Shown here one piece after another: positions 1 to 8,362 of a stretch of 31,570 nt of DNA. The DNA lies in the IMG/VR virus record IMGVR_UViG_3300025120_000297, positions 1 through 31,570 of that record; one strand, written 5' to 3'. Under the pieces are notes generated by a model, which was not told where the DNA came from, did no database searches, and was given only the letters and a program-made list of their open reading frames with translations. Every line of letters begins with the position of its first letter. Within the stretch, counting starts at the first letter, position 1. This DNA is from a virus. The translations under genes were made by a program, and so were the position numbers.

Positions 1-1
1 A

Positions 2-400
2 ATAACAGGCGATGATTCGACTGTTGTAACAATTTTAGCAGGAGCCACAGCAAAGTTCTCAGGATCGGGTGGAATATCAACAGTAGCATCTGAACCAGAC
101 ACACTGACAGTAAGTCTAGACAGAGATCTATCAGGAATCACATCAATAACAAGTGACGCATCAAATGGTGATCTAGAATTAAAAGCAAACGGAACAGGGC
201 ACATTGTTATCAATGATATCTTTACATTCTCAGGAATGGCCTCTGATCCAACAGCAACAGCACAAACAAAAGTTTACAATAAAACAGCAGGAGGCGGTGG
301 TACAGGACTGTATTTCAGGAACTCAAACATCGGTTCTGGTGCTGTAGGCGAACTGATAAGTAAGAGTAAGGCAACTGCATTAGCGATTGCGTTAGGATAA
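2..400 (+). CDS. Tail fibre protein, C-terminal part (5' end outside window)
   Basis: This frame is open from the first bases of the window and stops with TAA at 398-400. The 132 visible residues are Gly/Ser/Thr/Ala-rich beta-type sequence and end in a segment reading KVYNKTAGGGGTGLYFRNS, then GELISKSKATALAIALG. That type of ending (a glycine run, GLYF.NS, GELISK.KA) is familiar to me from marine T4-like phage fibre proteins. Function is inferred as a distal fibre or adhesin. It is followed four bases later by the ATG of the next small structural gene, so the two are probably co-transcribed. The start is not visible, so length and N-terminal attachment type are unknown. Confidence 0.7.
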   Translation: MTGDDSTVVTILAGATAKFSGSGGISTVASEPDTLTVSLDRDLSGITSITSDASNGDLELKANGTGHIVINDIFTFSGMASDPTATAQTKVYNKTAGGGGTGLYFRNSNIGSGAVGELISKSKATALAIALG

Positions 401-404
401 TAAT

Positions 405-716
405 ATGGCTATAACAAATTTTCAAGTAGGATCAACCGTAGCGGCGGCGTTCACTGCATCTGCGGACACGGCAGTGACAGTGATATACATCACAAACAAG
501 ACAGACGGTGACGGAACAGTTGACGTTTACATCACTCCAAACGGTGCTTCGGCAACTACCAACCATCTAGTGTATTCACAACTGACTATCAAAGCCAGAG
601 ACACCTACATCATAGACACAGAGAAAACTATTTTAGAAACAGGTGCAAAGATTTGGATATCTGCACCAGACTCAGCGGCACAGTTCAACGCCACTATATC
701 AACTATAGGATTATAA
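405..716 (+). CDS. Small beta-rich virion protein, fibre-associated
   Basis: A 103-residue protein, MAITNFQVGSTVAAAF at the start, with alternating hydrophobic and Thr/Ser/Asn residues throughout, which suggests a single beta-sandwich. There is no signal peptide, membrane segment or catalytic motif. The segment AVTVIYITNKTDGDGTVDVYI, then a loop and IIDTEKTILETGAKIWI, resembles short structural proteins encoded beside fibres in marine phages. An AGGA at 394-397 lies seven bases before the ATG, and the gene follows the truncated fibre by four bases. The role is inferred to be a small fibre, decoration or attachment subunit; enzyme function is unlikely. Confidence 0.6.
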   Translation: MAITNFQVGSTVAAAFTASADTAVTVIYITNKTDGDGTVDVYITPNGASATTNHLVYSQLTIKARDTYIIDTEKTILETGAKIWISAPDSAAQFNATISTIGL

Positions 717-721
717 TAACC

Positions 722-1192
722 ATGGGTAGATTTGTAAAAAACCCAGAGATAGGAGACAATGCTTCTGCTATCAAGATTCCAAATGTGACGACCACACAAA
801 GACCTTCGGGCGTAAATGGACAAATAATTTTCAACACAACTACATCAACATACCAAGCATACAATGGCTCCAACTGGTATAACTTATCAGAAGCATCAAG
901 AGAAAAAACTTTAACAACAGATAAGTTTCAAGGGGATGGATCTACCACTGTATTTGGAAACGGAAACGGAAACACCCTCGATGGTTCGACAGCGGCAACT
1001 TTATCAGTGACGCCGACCAACGCAACAGACATGGTAATATTCATCGGTGGCGTGTATCAAATTCCAGACACACACTACACTTACAATGGTGCAGGATCAA
1101 TCACGTTTGGTTCGGCCCCACCGGCCAATAATGGTTCAGACAGTGGACACATCATCGCGATAGTACACAATCTCCACAAACTAGGGGAGTAA
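722..1192 (+). CDS. Short modular fibre/adhesin protein
   Basis: A 156-residue protein starting MGRFVKNPEIGD. An in-frame ATG at 653 exists, but the extra segment overlaps the preceding gene and is unlike fibre sequence, so 722 is preferred. It contains two modules found again elsewhere in the window. Residues about 25-55 are an RPSG..G.I.FN..TSTYQAYNGSNWYNL module. Residues about 69-150 are a GDGSTT.F ... IFIGGVYQIPDTHYTY module. Both recur in the genes at 6356 and 8363. The TAA stop overlaps the next ATG by one base (TAATG), which suggests translational coupling to the methyltransferase. It is likely a small fibre or chaperone-like subunit; the exact location in the virion cannot be told. 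Confidence 0.6.
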   Translation: MGRFVKNPEIGDNASAIKIPNVTTTQRPSGVNGQIIFNTTTSTYQAYNGSNWYNLSEASREKTLTTDKFQGDGSTTVFGNGNGNTLDGSTAATLSVTPTNATDMVIFIGGVYQIPDTHYTYNGAGSITFGSAPPANNGSDSGHIIAIVHNLHKLGE

Positions 1193-1743
1193 TGGACCAG
1201 AAAACTCACTATGATTGGCTTTGGCCATGGGTGAAGGATAGGTCATTACGTAGAGCAATTGACTGTGGAGCTCATAGGGGAGAGTGGACACTAGCATGGA
1301 AAGATAGAGTTGGGCAGATAGAATGTTTCGAACCCAATGTGGAAATACTTCCATTCTTCAAAGAGAACACCGAAGGTATTCAAAATATTAATCTTTATCA
1401 ACACGCCCTTGGAGACAAACCAGGCACAGTTGCCATGGATTACGAGACACACCTTGGGACTTATCACGTGACTGCTGAGGAAGGTCCTTATGAAATAAAA
1501 ACCCTTGACAGTTACAACTTCACCGACGTTGACGTAATAAAAATTGATGTTGAAGGTTACGAGATACCATTACTAGACGGTGCCAAAGATACTATAATGA
1601 CAAACCGGCCATGGATACAGATAGAAGCAAACGAAACAGGCGAGAGATACAATAGACCTAAAAAGTTAATATTAGATATGTTGACAAGTTTTGGAATGAA
1701 GAGAAGAGCAAAGGAATGGCCGGATCAAATCTGGAGCTTCTAG
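1192..1743 (+). CDS. FkbM-family SAM-dependent methyltransferase
   Basis: A 183-residue protein with the FkbM (Methyltransf_21) pattern. Residues 22-33, AIDCGAHRGEWT, form the glycine-rich SAM-binding motif I. ECFEPN at 44-49 places an acidic residue after strand beta2. VDVIKIDVEGYE at 113-124 and PWIQIEAN at 140-147 are the later conserved strands. Members methylate small molecules or glycans, typically sugar hydroxyls. It overlaps the upstream fibre gene by one base and lies among fibre genes. I infer that it may modify a fibre, a surface glycan or a host glycan; the sequence does not show the substrate. It is shorter than many FkbM proteins but retains the core. Its TAG stop interlocks with the stop of the minus-strand fibre at 1740. 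Confidence 0.85.
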   Translation: MDQKTHYDWLWPWVKDRSLRRAIDCGAHRGEWTLAWKDRVGQIECFEPNVEILPFFKENTEGIQNINLYQHALGDKPGTVAMDYETHLGTYHVTAEEGPYEIKTLDSYNFTDVDVIKIDVEGYEIPLLDGAKDTIMTNRPWIQIEANETGERYNRPKKLILDMLTSFGMKRRAKEWPDQIWSF

Positions 1744-2606
1744 TAAACTAATCCAAAAGTTTTCCAGGTACCGGGAGTACCACCTTTGATACATACCCAA
1801 CCCACTGCTTGATTCATAGCCGGCTTTGAATTCCACACTATTGAGCCAATATCCCATCTTCCTTCCGTGGGAGCGACGTAGCCTGATGAAAATACTTTAT
1901 CACAAAATTTTATATTGCCAGAGACATGTAAACTTTCTTGTGGATTCTTTACACCAATACCGACTTTTCCAAAAACATTTAACTTGGTTGTGCCTGATTC
2001 TTCATTTCCTATCGTGACATCTCCATTTGACCTACAAATAATTCTTGGTGTATCATCAGTACCAATTGCAAACGGCACAGGAGCATGAGTCCCGACATAA
2101 GCATTGTTGTCCTGCATTTTTGTAATTACTTCGTAGCCATTTACATTGACTGAGAAATCCGCCGACGGTGCATCAGTGTTGATTCCGACTCTGCTTTCTG
2201 CGGCATACAAGGTATTTTTTACCCTAAGATCTTTTAAGTTACCTACCTGTTCTAGATTACTTTTTTTGACACTTCTGCCTAATCTATCTTTCCACAGTAC
2301 TTCGTTATGATCAATCATCACGGCCTCTGTGACATTCAGTTTTGGAACTTGGGCTTCCTCGTATTTCAAGTTTTCTACCGTGATTGTACCCTTGACTGTG
2401 AGATCTTTCTGAACTTCAACACGGTCATTGTTAATGACCACCTGAACAGTATCACTCTTGTCGTCTATGCCCGAACTTGAAAAATTTGTAATCTTTCCAC
2501 CATCTATAGCGTCACCACTTATGGTGTTTTCGTAGACATCTAATTGTCTAACATCTATACGCTTTTCAGCGATCTTTTCAATTTTGTTAATAGGTAATAG
2601 TGCCAT
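1740..2606 (-). CDS. Tail fibre protein with VGIG-type repeats
   Basis: A 288-residue protein beginning MALLPINKIEKIAEKRIDV. It contains two fibre repeats of the type R/K-VGI(N/G)...P....L.V.G: RVGINTDAPSADFSVNVNG, and KVGIGVKNPQESLHVSGNI further on. The C-terminal 40 residues include a DIGSIVWNS segment followed by GWVCIKGGTPGTWKTFG, a module I know from the ends of other phage fibre and appendage proteins. A coiled or stalk region rich in Val/Lys/Asp precedes the repeats. It is probably a trimeric short fibre or baseplate-attached appendage. It is transcribed opposite to the neighbouring fibre at 2670 from a shared 63-base intergenic region carrying two late motifs. Confidence 0.75.
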   Translation of the reverse strand: MALLPINKIEKIAEKRIDVRQLDVYENTISGDAIDGGKITNFSSSGIDDKSDTVQVVINNDRVEVQKDLTVKGTITVENLKYEEAQVPKLNVTEAVMIDHNEVLWKDRLGRSVKKSNLEQVGNLKDLRVKNTLYAAESRVGINTDAPSADFSVNVNGYEVITKMQDNNAYVGTHAPVPFAIGTDDTPRIICRSNGDVTIGNEESGTTKLNVFGKVGIGVKNPQESLHVSGNIKFCDKVFSSGYVAPTEGRWDIGSIVWNSKPAMNQAVGWVCIKGGTPGTWKTFGLVY

Positions 2607-2614
2607 ATTATCAA

Positions 2615-2621
2615 TATTTAG
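2615..2621 (-). promoter_or_regulatory. T4-type late promoter motif (CTAAATA), minus fibre
   Basis: CTAAATA on the minus strand ends eight bases before the ATG at 2606. In T4 the TATAAATA element sits at -10, so the transcript would start one or two bases before the start codon. No Shine-Dalgarno site fits in that space. Confidence 0.55.
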
Positions 2622-2648
2622 TGCAAACTGTTAGAGTAAAAGAAAATT

Positions 2649-2656
2649 GGTAAATA
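2649..2656 (+). promoter_or_regulatory. T4-type late promoter motif (GGTAAATA), PKD fibre
   Basis: GGTAAATA ends 13 bases before the ATG at 2670. The short leader contains AAGG at 2659-2662, a possible weak ribosome site, so this is intermediate between the leaderless and long-leader classes in the window. It is divergent to the motif at 2615-2621. Confidence 0.6.
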
Positions 2657-2669
2657 TTAAGGTAGTGTT

Positions 2670-5600
2670 ATGGCAATTAATAGAATAAGTGGAGATATAT
2701 TAGAATCAAACCTTATCCGTACCTCGGATTTGGCATTCAATACCAGCCTATTATACGTAGATGTCACCAATGGACGTATTGGTGTTAACACAGACTCACC
2801 AGGAAACTTCAAACTAGATGTAAACGGTAATGCACGTGTGCAAGGTAACCAAACCATCACGGGAGACCTAACAGTCGAGGGCACAACAACTACAATTGAT
2901 TCACAAAATTTAGTAGTTGAAGACAATATTATCACCTTAAACGAAAATAATTCAACAGCAACTGACTCAGGAATAATGATCCAAAGAGCAGGACAAAATG
3001 AAGCAGTAATTTACTGGGATGAATCGTTAGATAGATTCAGAGTTGGAACAACACCAGAGGACGGTTCCACAAGAACAGATTTTACAAACGTAACATTGGC
3101 CAACTTTCAAGCGGCATCGCCCTCATCAAATGACGATGTTGCAACAAAACAGTATGTGGATAATGAAATATCATCCAACAGTAGTTCATCCGGATCGAGC
3201 ATAACAGTAGGTACTCCGACTGACTCTAGCTTCGGTGATGGAAGTTTGACAACATTGGGCAACGCAAGTTCAGTAACTGATGCATTAGACGATCTTAACG
3301 AAACAATGGAAAATATACGTAATTCGACGTATGTGAAAAGCGTAGCCTTTACTTCTAATTCTACATCAATTTCAACTGGTGACACTGTCACTTTATCAAT
3401 CTCGACCGTGGGTGGTGGTGCCAATAGATACACAATTACCTGGGGTGACGGAGTAACTGAAACAGTCACTGGAACTTCTCCAACACACACATACAACGAA
3501 TCATCTGGTTCACCTATGAGTGTTGTAGTGAAAGCATTCAACAACACAGCTACCACTGACTCATCAGGAAGTTTTGCTAGCCTTACAAGAGCAAACTACA
3601 TCACGGTAGCATCACCGGCACCGGTGGCAGACTTTGAAATAAGGTCATCGGCAACAAGAGATGGCGGCAGTGTAATCACCAAAGCGAACACAGGAAGCAC
3701 TGTATACCTTCAAAACAAGACTACCAACTCGGTATCTGCCTGTACATACACAGTTGACTGGGGCGATGGTCAGATGGACACAGTTGCCAATGACACAGCG
3801 GCAGGTGGTGCCAACGGTAACAACCTGTCACACACTTATACCAACTCGGCCGGAGACGACGGCTCCACTGTAGCAGGTACCGGAGCTGGTGATACAAAGT
3901 ACAATATACGTCTAACCTTATTGACGCACCCAACTGCCAACCCTGCATTGATTCCGAATAATGATAATGCAAATTTTGAAGTGTACTCTACCCATACACC
4001 AAAAATTGATGTGGCAGACTCAACATTAAGAGGAGTCAACGAAGAAGGAACTTCTGGTTTCCCGGTAACATTTATCAATGGTACAGACACAAATCCAGGA
4101 TCGAACTCTGCGTTTTCTTCTACACAAATTTATCAATGGGACTTCACAGACGATTCTACACAAACTAATGTGAACATTGGATCGGGATCATCCGGAGATA
4201 CAGATCAGAACATTGCCAAAACATTTGGATTCTCTCAAGGTTCAAGTGCAGGAGTGCAAGGATCGACTACAACTTTCCCAGTGAAACTTGTAATCAACAA
4301 CGGACATACAACAGGCGCATTTGAAAGTTCAATCACAAACATAATTGTTGAGCCTGACGTAAGAGCAAATTTAGCAGGTACGGCAGTAACAGTAAGCACA
4401 GGTTCAGGAAACAACAGTCTGTCACTTTTTGATGCTACTGACTTAGATGGTGCCAACAGGGCACTTGCTAGATTTACTAATACTTCACAGAATGCCGACA
4501 ACTATGAATATGATTTTTTAAATGACTCCACAGATGCATTATCTTTGGTTGAGGATGGCTCCACAGCAGGTACAATCGGAAACACTATAGATAAAAATTT
4601 CACAGGACAATCTGCAGGAAATATTGTTACAGATTTCAGAGCAACAGGAACACCCGATACAATACATCAAAATGATAATCAAACAATTACGTTTGCAATG
4701 AAGGCAATACCAAGTGCACCTGCTAACCTAAGTGCTAAAACACTTACAATGGCAGACTCCGCTCAAGGTACAAATCCACACTTGTGTGCGAGTTTCGATG
4801 ACAACAGTAGTGCATTCACAAGTCAATCAGCAGGTGATTCTTTAGAAACTACTACTGCCAGAAGATACTCTAGCACATCAACTATCGACACAAACACCGT
4901 TACAAACTTTTTAACAAACAATGCAAACGGTACAGGGTCAACAGTAAATCAAACTGTCACAGCAAAAATTAATAATGCAGACAGAGGGAACAGAACATTC
5001 ACAACTTCGGAAGGCGGTGCAAACAACAACACATTTACCAGTCTTATTGTAACTAACCACAAAGACTACGACGCAGTAGATAGCTCTTATGCACAGAGAT
5101 TATATCTTGTAGCAACAGCAAAAATTACACAGGCACTTTCAGATTACACGATTGGATCAAACGCACAGCGTATAGAAAGTTCAGCAGGCGGTAACACAGG
5201 ATTTACCTATGTAGTCAGAGACAATGTTACAGCGGCTCCGACAACTTCAATCGGTACAATATCTCAAGCAAGTGCAGGAAATCTAAGATACATATCAGGT
5301 GTGCCATACTACAATGACGGTTCACCAACACTTACTATATCAGGAACGACAGTAGCAAACTTCACTGGACAGGCATACCAAGATGCATCAGATCCTCATG
5401 AAGTTGATCCAGCAACGAACCAAGAATCTACTTCAGGTGATGTTATTTCTCAGACTGCGTACACGTATGCAAACATTGACGGGTCATCTACAATGTTATC
5501 AAGTGGTATACCTGTCAAGAATACAGGTGTAAGTTCAGCATACACGTTAGGAAATTTAACTCAACCGATCACTACAGGTAATGTAAGATCGATACAACAA

Positions 5601-6356
5601 ATTAAAGCAAGAAGTAAGAATGCAAACGGCACAGGCTCTTACTCAGAAAGCTCAACAAAAATTCAAGTGTACACCAACTCATTGCTAACTTTAGATAATG
5701 AAGCTGGTGGTATCACTGTAGCAGATTCCCTAGGCGCCGGGTTTGATGACGACGCAAAGAGAATAAGCGGTTTTGGTTCCCTGTCAGGTGACACACCTGC
5801 CTTGAACGATTCTTCAAATGCCAACTACTACACAGATCATGCATGGTCGGGTGCGGTTACTGTGGCAGGGACCAAAGAAGCTATATCCAGATTTGGAACA
5901 ATCAAGCATTTTACAACTAACCTAAGTTCAGGCTATCTACCGGTAGGACCAGACCTGGCCACAGGACGTTCCGGTGCACAATATTTTACTTTTGCATTTA
6001 GAAGGACAACAATGGCCAACTTCAACTTGACAATGTCAGGTAAAGTATCTGGTATGTTTATTGCCGCTCCGGGCACAGCAATAGACACTGCATCAGGATT
6101 GAATGGATGGTTGGATTGTTCAACAACTTATGGTGGCTCGGGTGTTCCGGGTTCCGACGCAGGTGCAGGTGGTAACGGATCCAACGGTTGTGCGTTCAAC
6201 TCAGGAGACAGAGTAGTCGACAATACAACTTATTCTGGTCAGGAATTTACGTTTACATTGGGAACTGAAAATGCATCCAATTCCACAGGCAACAACATTC
6301 TGGTAAGAATTAAATTAGAATCGGGAGACAGTGTAACAGCACTGAGCATTGACTAA
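2670..6356 (+). CDS. Giant tail fibre with PKD-like domains
   Basis: A 1228-residue fibre. Residues 1-50 (MAINRISGDILESNL ... LLYVDVTNGRIGVNT) match the N-termini of the fibres at 8363 and 11982, which suggests a common attachment domain. Residues about 60-130 hold the LTVEGTTTTIDSQNLVVEDN ... IYWDES module. From about 224 there are at least two PKD-like Ig folds, marked by ITWGDG (255-261) and VDWGDG (362-367) with later HTY signatures, and a possible third around YQWDFTDDS. PKD domains are rigid spacers or glycan/protein binders. The C-terminal domain contains FTFAFRRTTMANFNLTMSG, then GLNGWLDCS and a glycine-rich GGNGSNGCAF stretch, typical of marine T4-like phage fibre tips. The stop overlaps the next ATG by one base. 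Confidence 0.85.
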   Translation: MAINRISGDILESNLIRTSDLAFNTSLLYVDVTNGRIGVNTDSPGNFKLDVNGNARVQGNQTITGDLTVEGTTTTIDSQNLVVEDNIITLNENNSTATDSGIMIQRAGQNEAVIYWDESLDRFRVGTTPEDGSTRTDFTNVTLANFQAASPSSNDDVATKQYVDNEISSNSSSSGSSITVGTPTDSSFGDGSLTTLGNASSVTDALDDLNETMENIRNSTYVKSVAFTSNSTSISTGDTVTLSISTVGGGANRYTITWGDGVTETVTGTSPTHTYNESSGSPMSVVVKAFNNTATTDSSGSFASLTRANYITVASPAPVADFEIRSSATRDGGSVITKANTGSTVYLQNKTTNSVSACTYTVDWGDGQMDTVANDTAAGGANGNNLSHTYTNSAGDDGSTVAGTGAGDTKYNIRLTLLTHPTANPALIPNNDNANFEVYSTHTPKIDVADSTLRGVNEEGTSGFPVTFINGTDTNPGSNSAFSSTQIYQWDFTDDSTQTNVNIGSGSSGDTDQNIAKTFGFSQGSSAGVQGSTTTFPVKLVINNGHTTGAFESSITNIIVEPDVRANLAGTAVTVSTGSGNNSLSLFDATDLDGANRALARFTNTSQNADNYEYDFLNDSTDALSLVEDGSTAGTIGNTIDKNFTGQSAGNIVTDFRATGTPDTIHQNDNQTITFAMKAIPSAPANLSAKTLTMADSAQGTNPHLCASFDDNSSAFTSQSAGDSLETTTARRYSSTSTIDTNTVTNFLTNNANGTGSTVNQTVTAKINNADRGNRTFTTSEGGANNNTFTSLIVTNHKDYDAVDSSYAQRLYLVATAKITQALSDYTIGSNAQRIESSAGGNTGFTYVVRDNVTAAPTTSIGTISQASAGNLRYISGVPYYNDGSPTLTISGTTVANFTGQAYQDASDPHEVDPATNQESTSGDVISQTAYTYANIDGSSTMLSSGIPVKNTGVSSAYTLGNLTQPITTGNVRSIQQIKARSKNANGTGSYSESSTKIQVYTNSLLTLDNEAGGITVADSLGAGFDDDAKRISGFGSLSGDTPALNDSSNANYYTDHAWSGAVTVAGTKEAISRFGTIKHFTTNLSSGYLPVGPDLATGRSGAQYFTFAFRRTTMANFNLTMSGKVSGMFIAAPGTAIDTASGLNGWLDCSTTYGGSGVPGSDAGAGGNGSNGCAFNSGDRVVDNTTYSGQEFTFTLGTENASNSTGNNILVRIKLESGDSVTALSID

Positions 6357-7396
6357 TGGCAATTACTGATGCAAAAAAAGTAGATTATCTTTGGAAGAAG
6401 CTCGGTTACGGTGCGACCAAAACTGACACCAATTCGGCCAAGAAAGCACCCAATGAAGCAATAGCATCACCTTTACTACTAAGGGGTGACAACACTTGGA
6501 ACCAAGCATCAACTATCCCGGCCACTATGCCGGCTTCGACTACGTATCCTGTAACGGTGTTTCCGACCAGTGGGCCTAGAGAAACAACGAACGACGGAAC
6601 ATCGGCCGCTAACAGGTCATGGAAAACTAGTCTTACTGACTGGATCCCACCTGAGATGGGATCAACATATCAAGTTAAAATTTATGTTCACACATCCGGT
6701 GCCGCCGGGAATGCCGCGGCAAGTGGAACACAGGTATTTGCTACAGGTTCGGGTAACAACGACGAATGGTTCTTTGATTATCAATCAGGTGTTGTACACT
6801 TTATAGGAACCAACTTACCCAATGGCATAAGTTTTTCAGGTAAGAGTGTATATGTATCGGGTGCAAGATACACAGGAACCAAAGGTTTACAAAATTTATC
6901 AACCACAACAGGTAACACGGAATTTACAGATAATAACATCGGCAACATAATCACCAATGCTGACATGACTTTTACAACACAGGGCACGGGTCTGTTTGAT
7001 TTCAACACAACAACCGGTGTTGTTTTACCTGTGGGTACAACCGGAGAACGTCCTACAGGACAACAAGGAATAATAAGATTCAACACCACAACAGGAAAAT
7101 ACGAAGTATCAGCAGATGGATCGACCTACACTGCCCTTAGAACAGAAGCGGCCGCTTCAACAATAGCTAAAGATATATTCACAGGTGACGGTTCATCAAC
7201 ACAATTTACAATGAGTACTACTCCCTCTAATGCCAAAAATATTTTAGTGTATGTTGATGGTGTAATGCAGGAGCCGATCCAAAACTATACGATAGCTACA
7301 AATGTATTAGCATTCACAGGCGGTGCTGACGGAAGTTCGATTGAGGCTCCACACGATGGTGCAAGAGTAGTTGTCATGCACGGCTTTGCTGACTAA
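6356..7396 (+). CDS. Fibre/baseplate-associated structural protein
   Basis: A 346-residue protein starting MAITDAKKVDYLWKKLGYGATKTD, an N-terminus I associate with structural proteins of T4-like marine phages. Residues about 80-180 form a beta-rich domain with VKIYVHTSGAAG and DEWFFDYQSGVVHF. Residues 224-262 carry the LPVGTTGERPTGQQGIIRFN module. Residues 275-342 carry the GDGSSTQFT ... NILVYVDGVMQEPIQNYTI module, both shared with neighbouring fibres. It is translationally coupled (TAATG) to the giant fibre, so it is probably a partner such as an adaptor, hinge or distal piece. Its TAA stop interlocks with the TAG stop of the convergent minus-strand gene at 7393. Confidence 0.7.
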   Translation: MAITDAKKVDYLWKKLGYGATKTDTNSAKKAPNEAIASPLLLRGDNTWNQASTIPATMPASTTYPVTVFPTSGPRETTNDGTSAANRSWKTSLTDWIPPEMGSTYQVKIYVHTSGAAGNAAASGTQVFATGSGNNDEWFFDYQSGVVHFIGTNLPNGISFSGKSVYVSGARYTGTKGLQNLSTTTGNTEFTDNNIGNIITNADMTFTTQGTGLFDFNTTTGVVLPVGTTGERPTGQQGIIRFNTTTGKYEVSADGSTYTALRTEAAASTIAKDIFTGDGSSTQFTMSTTPSNAKNILVYVDGVMQEPIQNYTIATNVLAFTGGADGSSIEAPHDGARVVVMHGFAD

Positions 7397-7746
7397 TCTA
7401 TTACTATTCCTTTTGATGTATAACGTAGTATGTGTCTTACGTATTTTTGAGAAAAGATATTAAATCGTCCAACGTCTCTGTCTACTTCGTAACCAATTGT
7501 AGCTTGTTCGAGAATAAAATTATAAAGATCGGGTCCTGACGAGAAACCGATATTAATACCTTTCATATCAAAACTATTGCTTATTTTGAATTCATTTGTG
7601 CATGATGCTTTCAAGAAATTTTCAATTTTATTCCTGTGACCGTTCATACCTTCCACGATGTCTGCTCTTTCTTCAAGTACTTCAGCACCACGGTTCCTAC
7701 AATAGCCAGGCCATAGTACTTTTATTATGTAATTTAAATCATTCAT
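7393..7746 (-). CDS. Unrecognised protein, second gene of minus-strand pair
   Basis: I do not recognise this 117-residue protein. It begins MNDLNYIIKVLWPGYCRN, is mixed charged and hydrophobic, has no transmembrane segment or zinc motif, and contains a GINIGFSSGPDLYNFILEQA segment that could be helix followed by strand. Its ATG lies inside the last codons of the upstream gene (eight-base overlap), which is good evidence that it is a real, coupled gene. The pair sits on the minus strand between plus-strand fibre operons, like the methyltransferase earlier in the island. Composition is unlike the Gly/Ser/Thr-rich fibres, so an enzyme or regulator is more likely than a structural role. Confidence 0.5.
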   Translation of the reverse strand: MNDLNYIIKVLWPGYCRNRGAEVLEERADIVEGMNGHRNKIENFLKASCTNEFKISNSFDMKGINIGFSSGPDLYNFILEQATIGYEVDRDVGRFNIFSQKYVRHILRYTSKGIVID

Positions 7747-8272
7747 TTTTTAGTTTTTCTATATCTTTGAACAACACGCATTCCGCATTCTCACAGTAGT
7801 CGAGTTGTTTAGTTTTAGGTGGATTACACAAGAAATAAAACTTCAGCTCACTGTTCAACATGATCACACTCCTTAGATCCTTCAAGACCAGAGGATCAGA
7901 TATATCATATCCAACCAGCATAACTTTTTTATTACTCAGACCAACACCGGATAATAAGGCAAACGTCTGATCAGAGGTGTTTGAATCCAAATATAAATTG
8001 AATTGAGGTGACAACGGTGGAAAACGGTGCACCTGATCATAAAACACGTACTTTTTGTACAGATCTGGTGTGGTCACACACTGCACTAAAATTGGTATCT
8101 GTTGAAGATACCACAAAAGATCAACTTCATCTCTTACCCAAACATAATCTATGTGCTTTTTATCAAGTTTACGATTAGGCACCGAAACAATAGGTCCGTA
8201 TTCACGTAATTCTTTGGCTTCCATTCCATGGGGATTTGTGCCAAGGATTGTAACAAAATCATATTTCTTCAT
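7739..8272 (-). CDS. Unrecognised Rossmann-like protein, first gene of minus-strand pair
   Basis: A 177-residue protein beginning MKKYDFVTILGTNPHGME. The early strand-loop VTILGTNPHG, the central ALLSGVGLSNKKVMLVGYDISD and a late strand KFYFLCNPP suggest an alternating alpha/beta (Rossmann-like) fold. The segment KKVMLVGYDISD recalls sugar- or nucleotide-handling proteins of the DUF115/glycosyltransferase kind, but this is a weak resemblance and no catalytic set is visible. The neighbouring fibres make a glycan-related or host-surface role plausible but unproven. A GTTAAATA motif ends nine bases before the ATG. It is the lead gene of a two-gene unit with the gene at 7393. Confidence 0.5.
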   Translation of the reverse strand: MKKYDFVTILGTNPHGMEAKELREYGPIVSVPNRKLDKKHIDYVWVRDEVDLLWYLQQIPILVQCVTTPDLYKKYVFYDQVHRFPPLSPQFNLYLDSNTSDQTFALLSGVGLSNKKVMLVGYDISDPLVLKDLRSVIMLNSELKFYFLCNPPKTKQLDYCENAECVLFKDIEKLKNE

Positions 8273-8280
8273 TGTAATGT

Positions 8281-8289
8281 TTATTTAAC
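8281..8289 (-). promoter_or_regulatory. Late promoter motif (GTTAAATA), minus pair
   Basis: GTTAAATA on the minus strand (core at 8282-8288) ends nine bases before the ATG at 8272. There is no Shine-Dalgarno sequence in the gap. It is divergent to the late motif at 8311-8318 with about 20 bases between them. Confidence 0.55.
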
Positions 8290-8310
8290 ACGTTTAATTT
8301 AACCGTTTTA

Positions 8311-8318
8311 AATAAATA
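8311..8318 (+). promoter_or_regulatory. Late promoter motif (AATAAATA) with leader and strong ribosome site
   Basis: AATAAATA lies 44 bases upstream of the ATG at 8363. The leader carries AAAGGGGA at 8348-8355, a clear Shine-Dalgarno site, so this fibre is expected to have a conventional leader, unlike many genes in the window. Confidence 0.7.
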
Positions 8319-8362
8319 CCTACAGTTTTGCAAGACAATTAATATCCAAAGGGGAAAATAAA

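Noticed and set aside
653-721. Upstream ATG extending the gene at 722
   Set aside because: The added residues overlap the previous gene out of frame and do not resemble fibre sequence; MGRF at 722 is the better start.
711-724. TATAAT-like string just before the ATG at 722
   Set aside because: No -35 element lies 16-18 bases upstream and the spacing is only four bases; it is the coding end of the previous gene.
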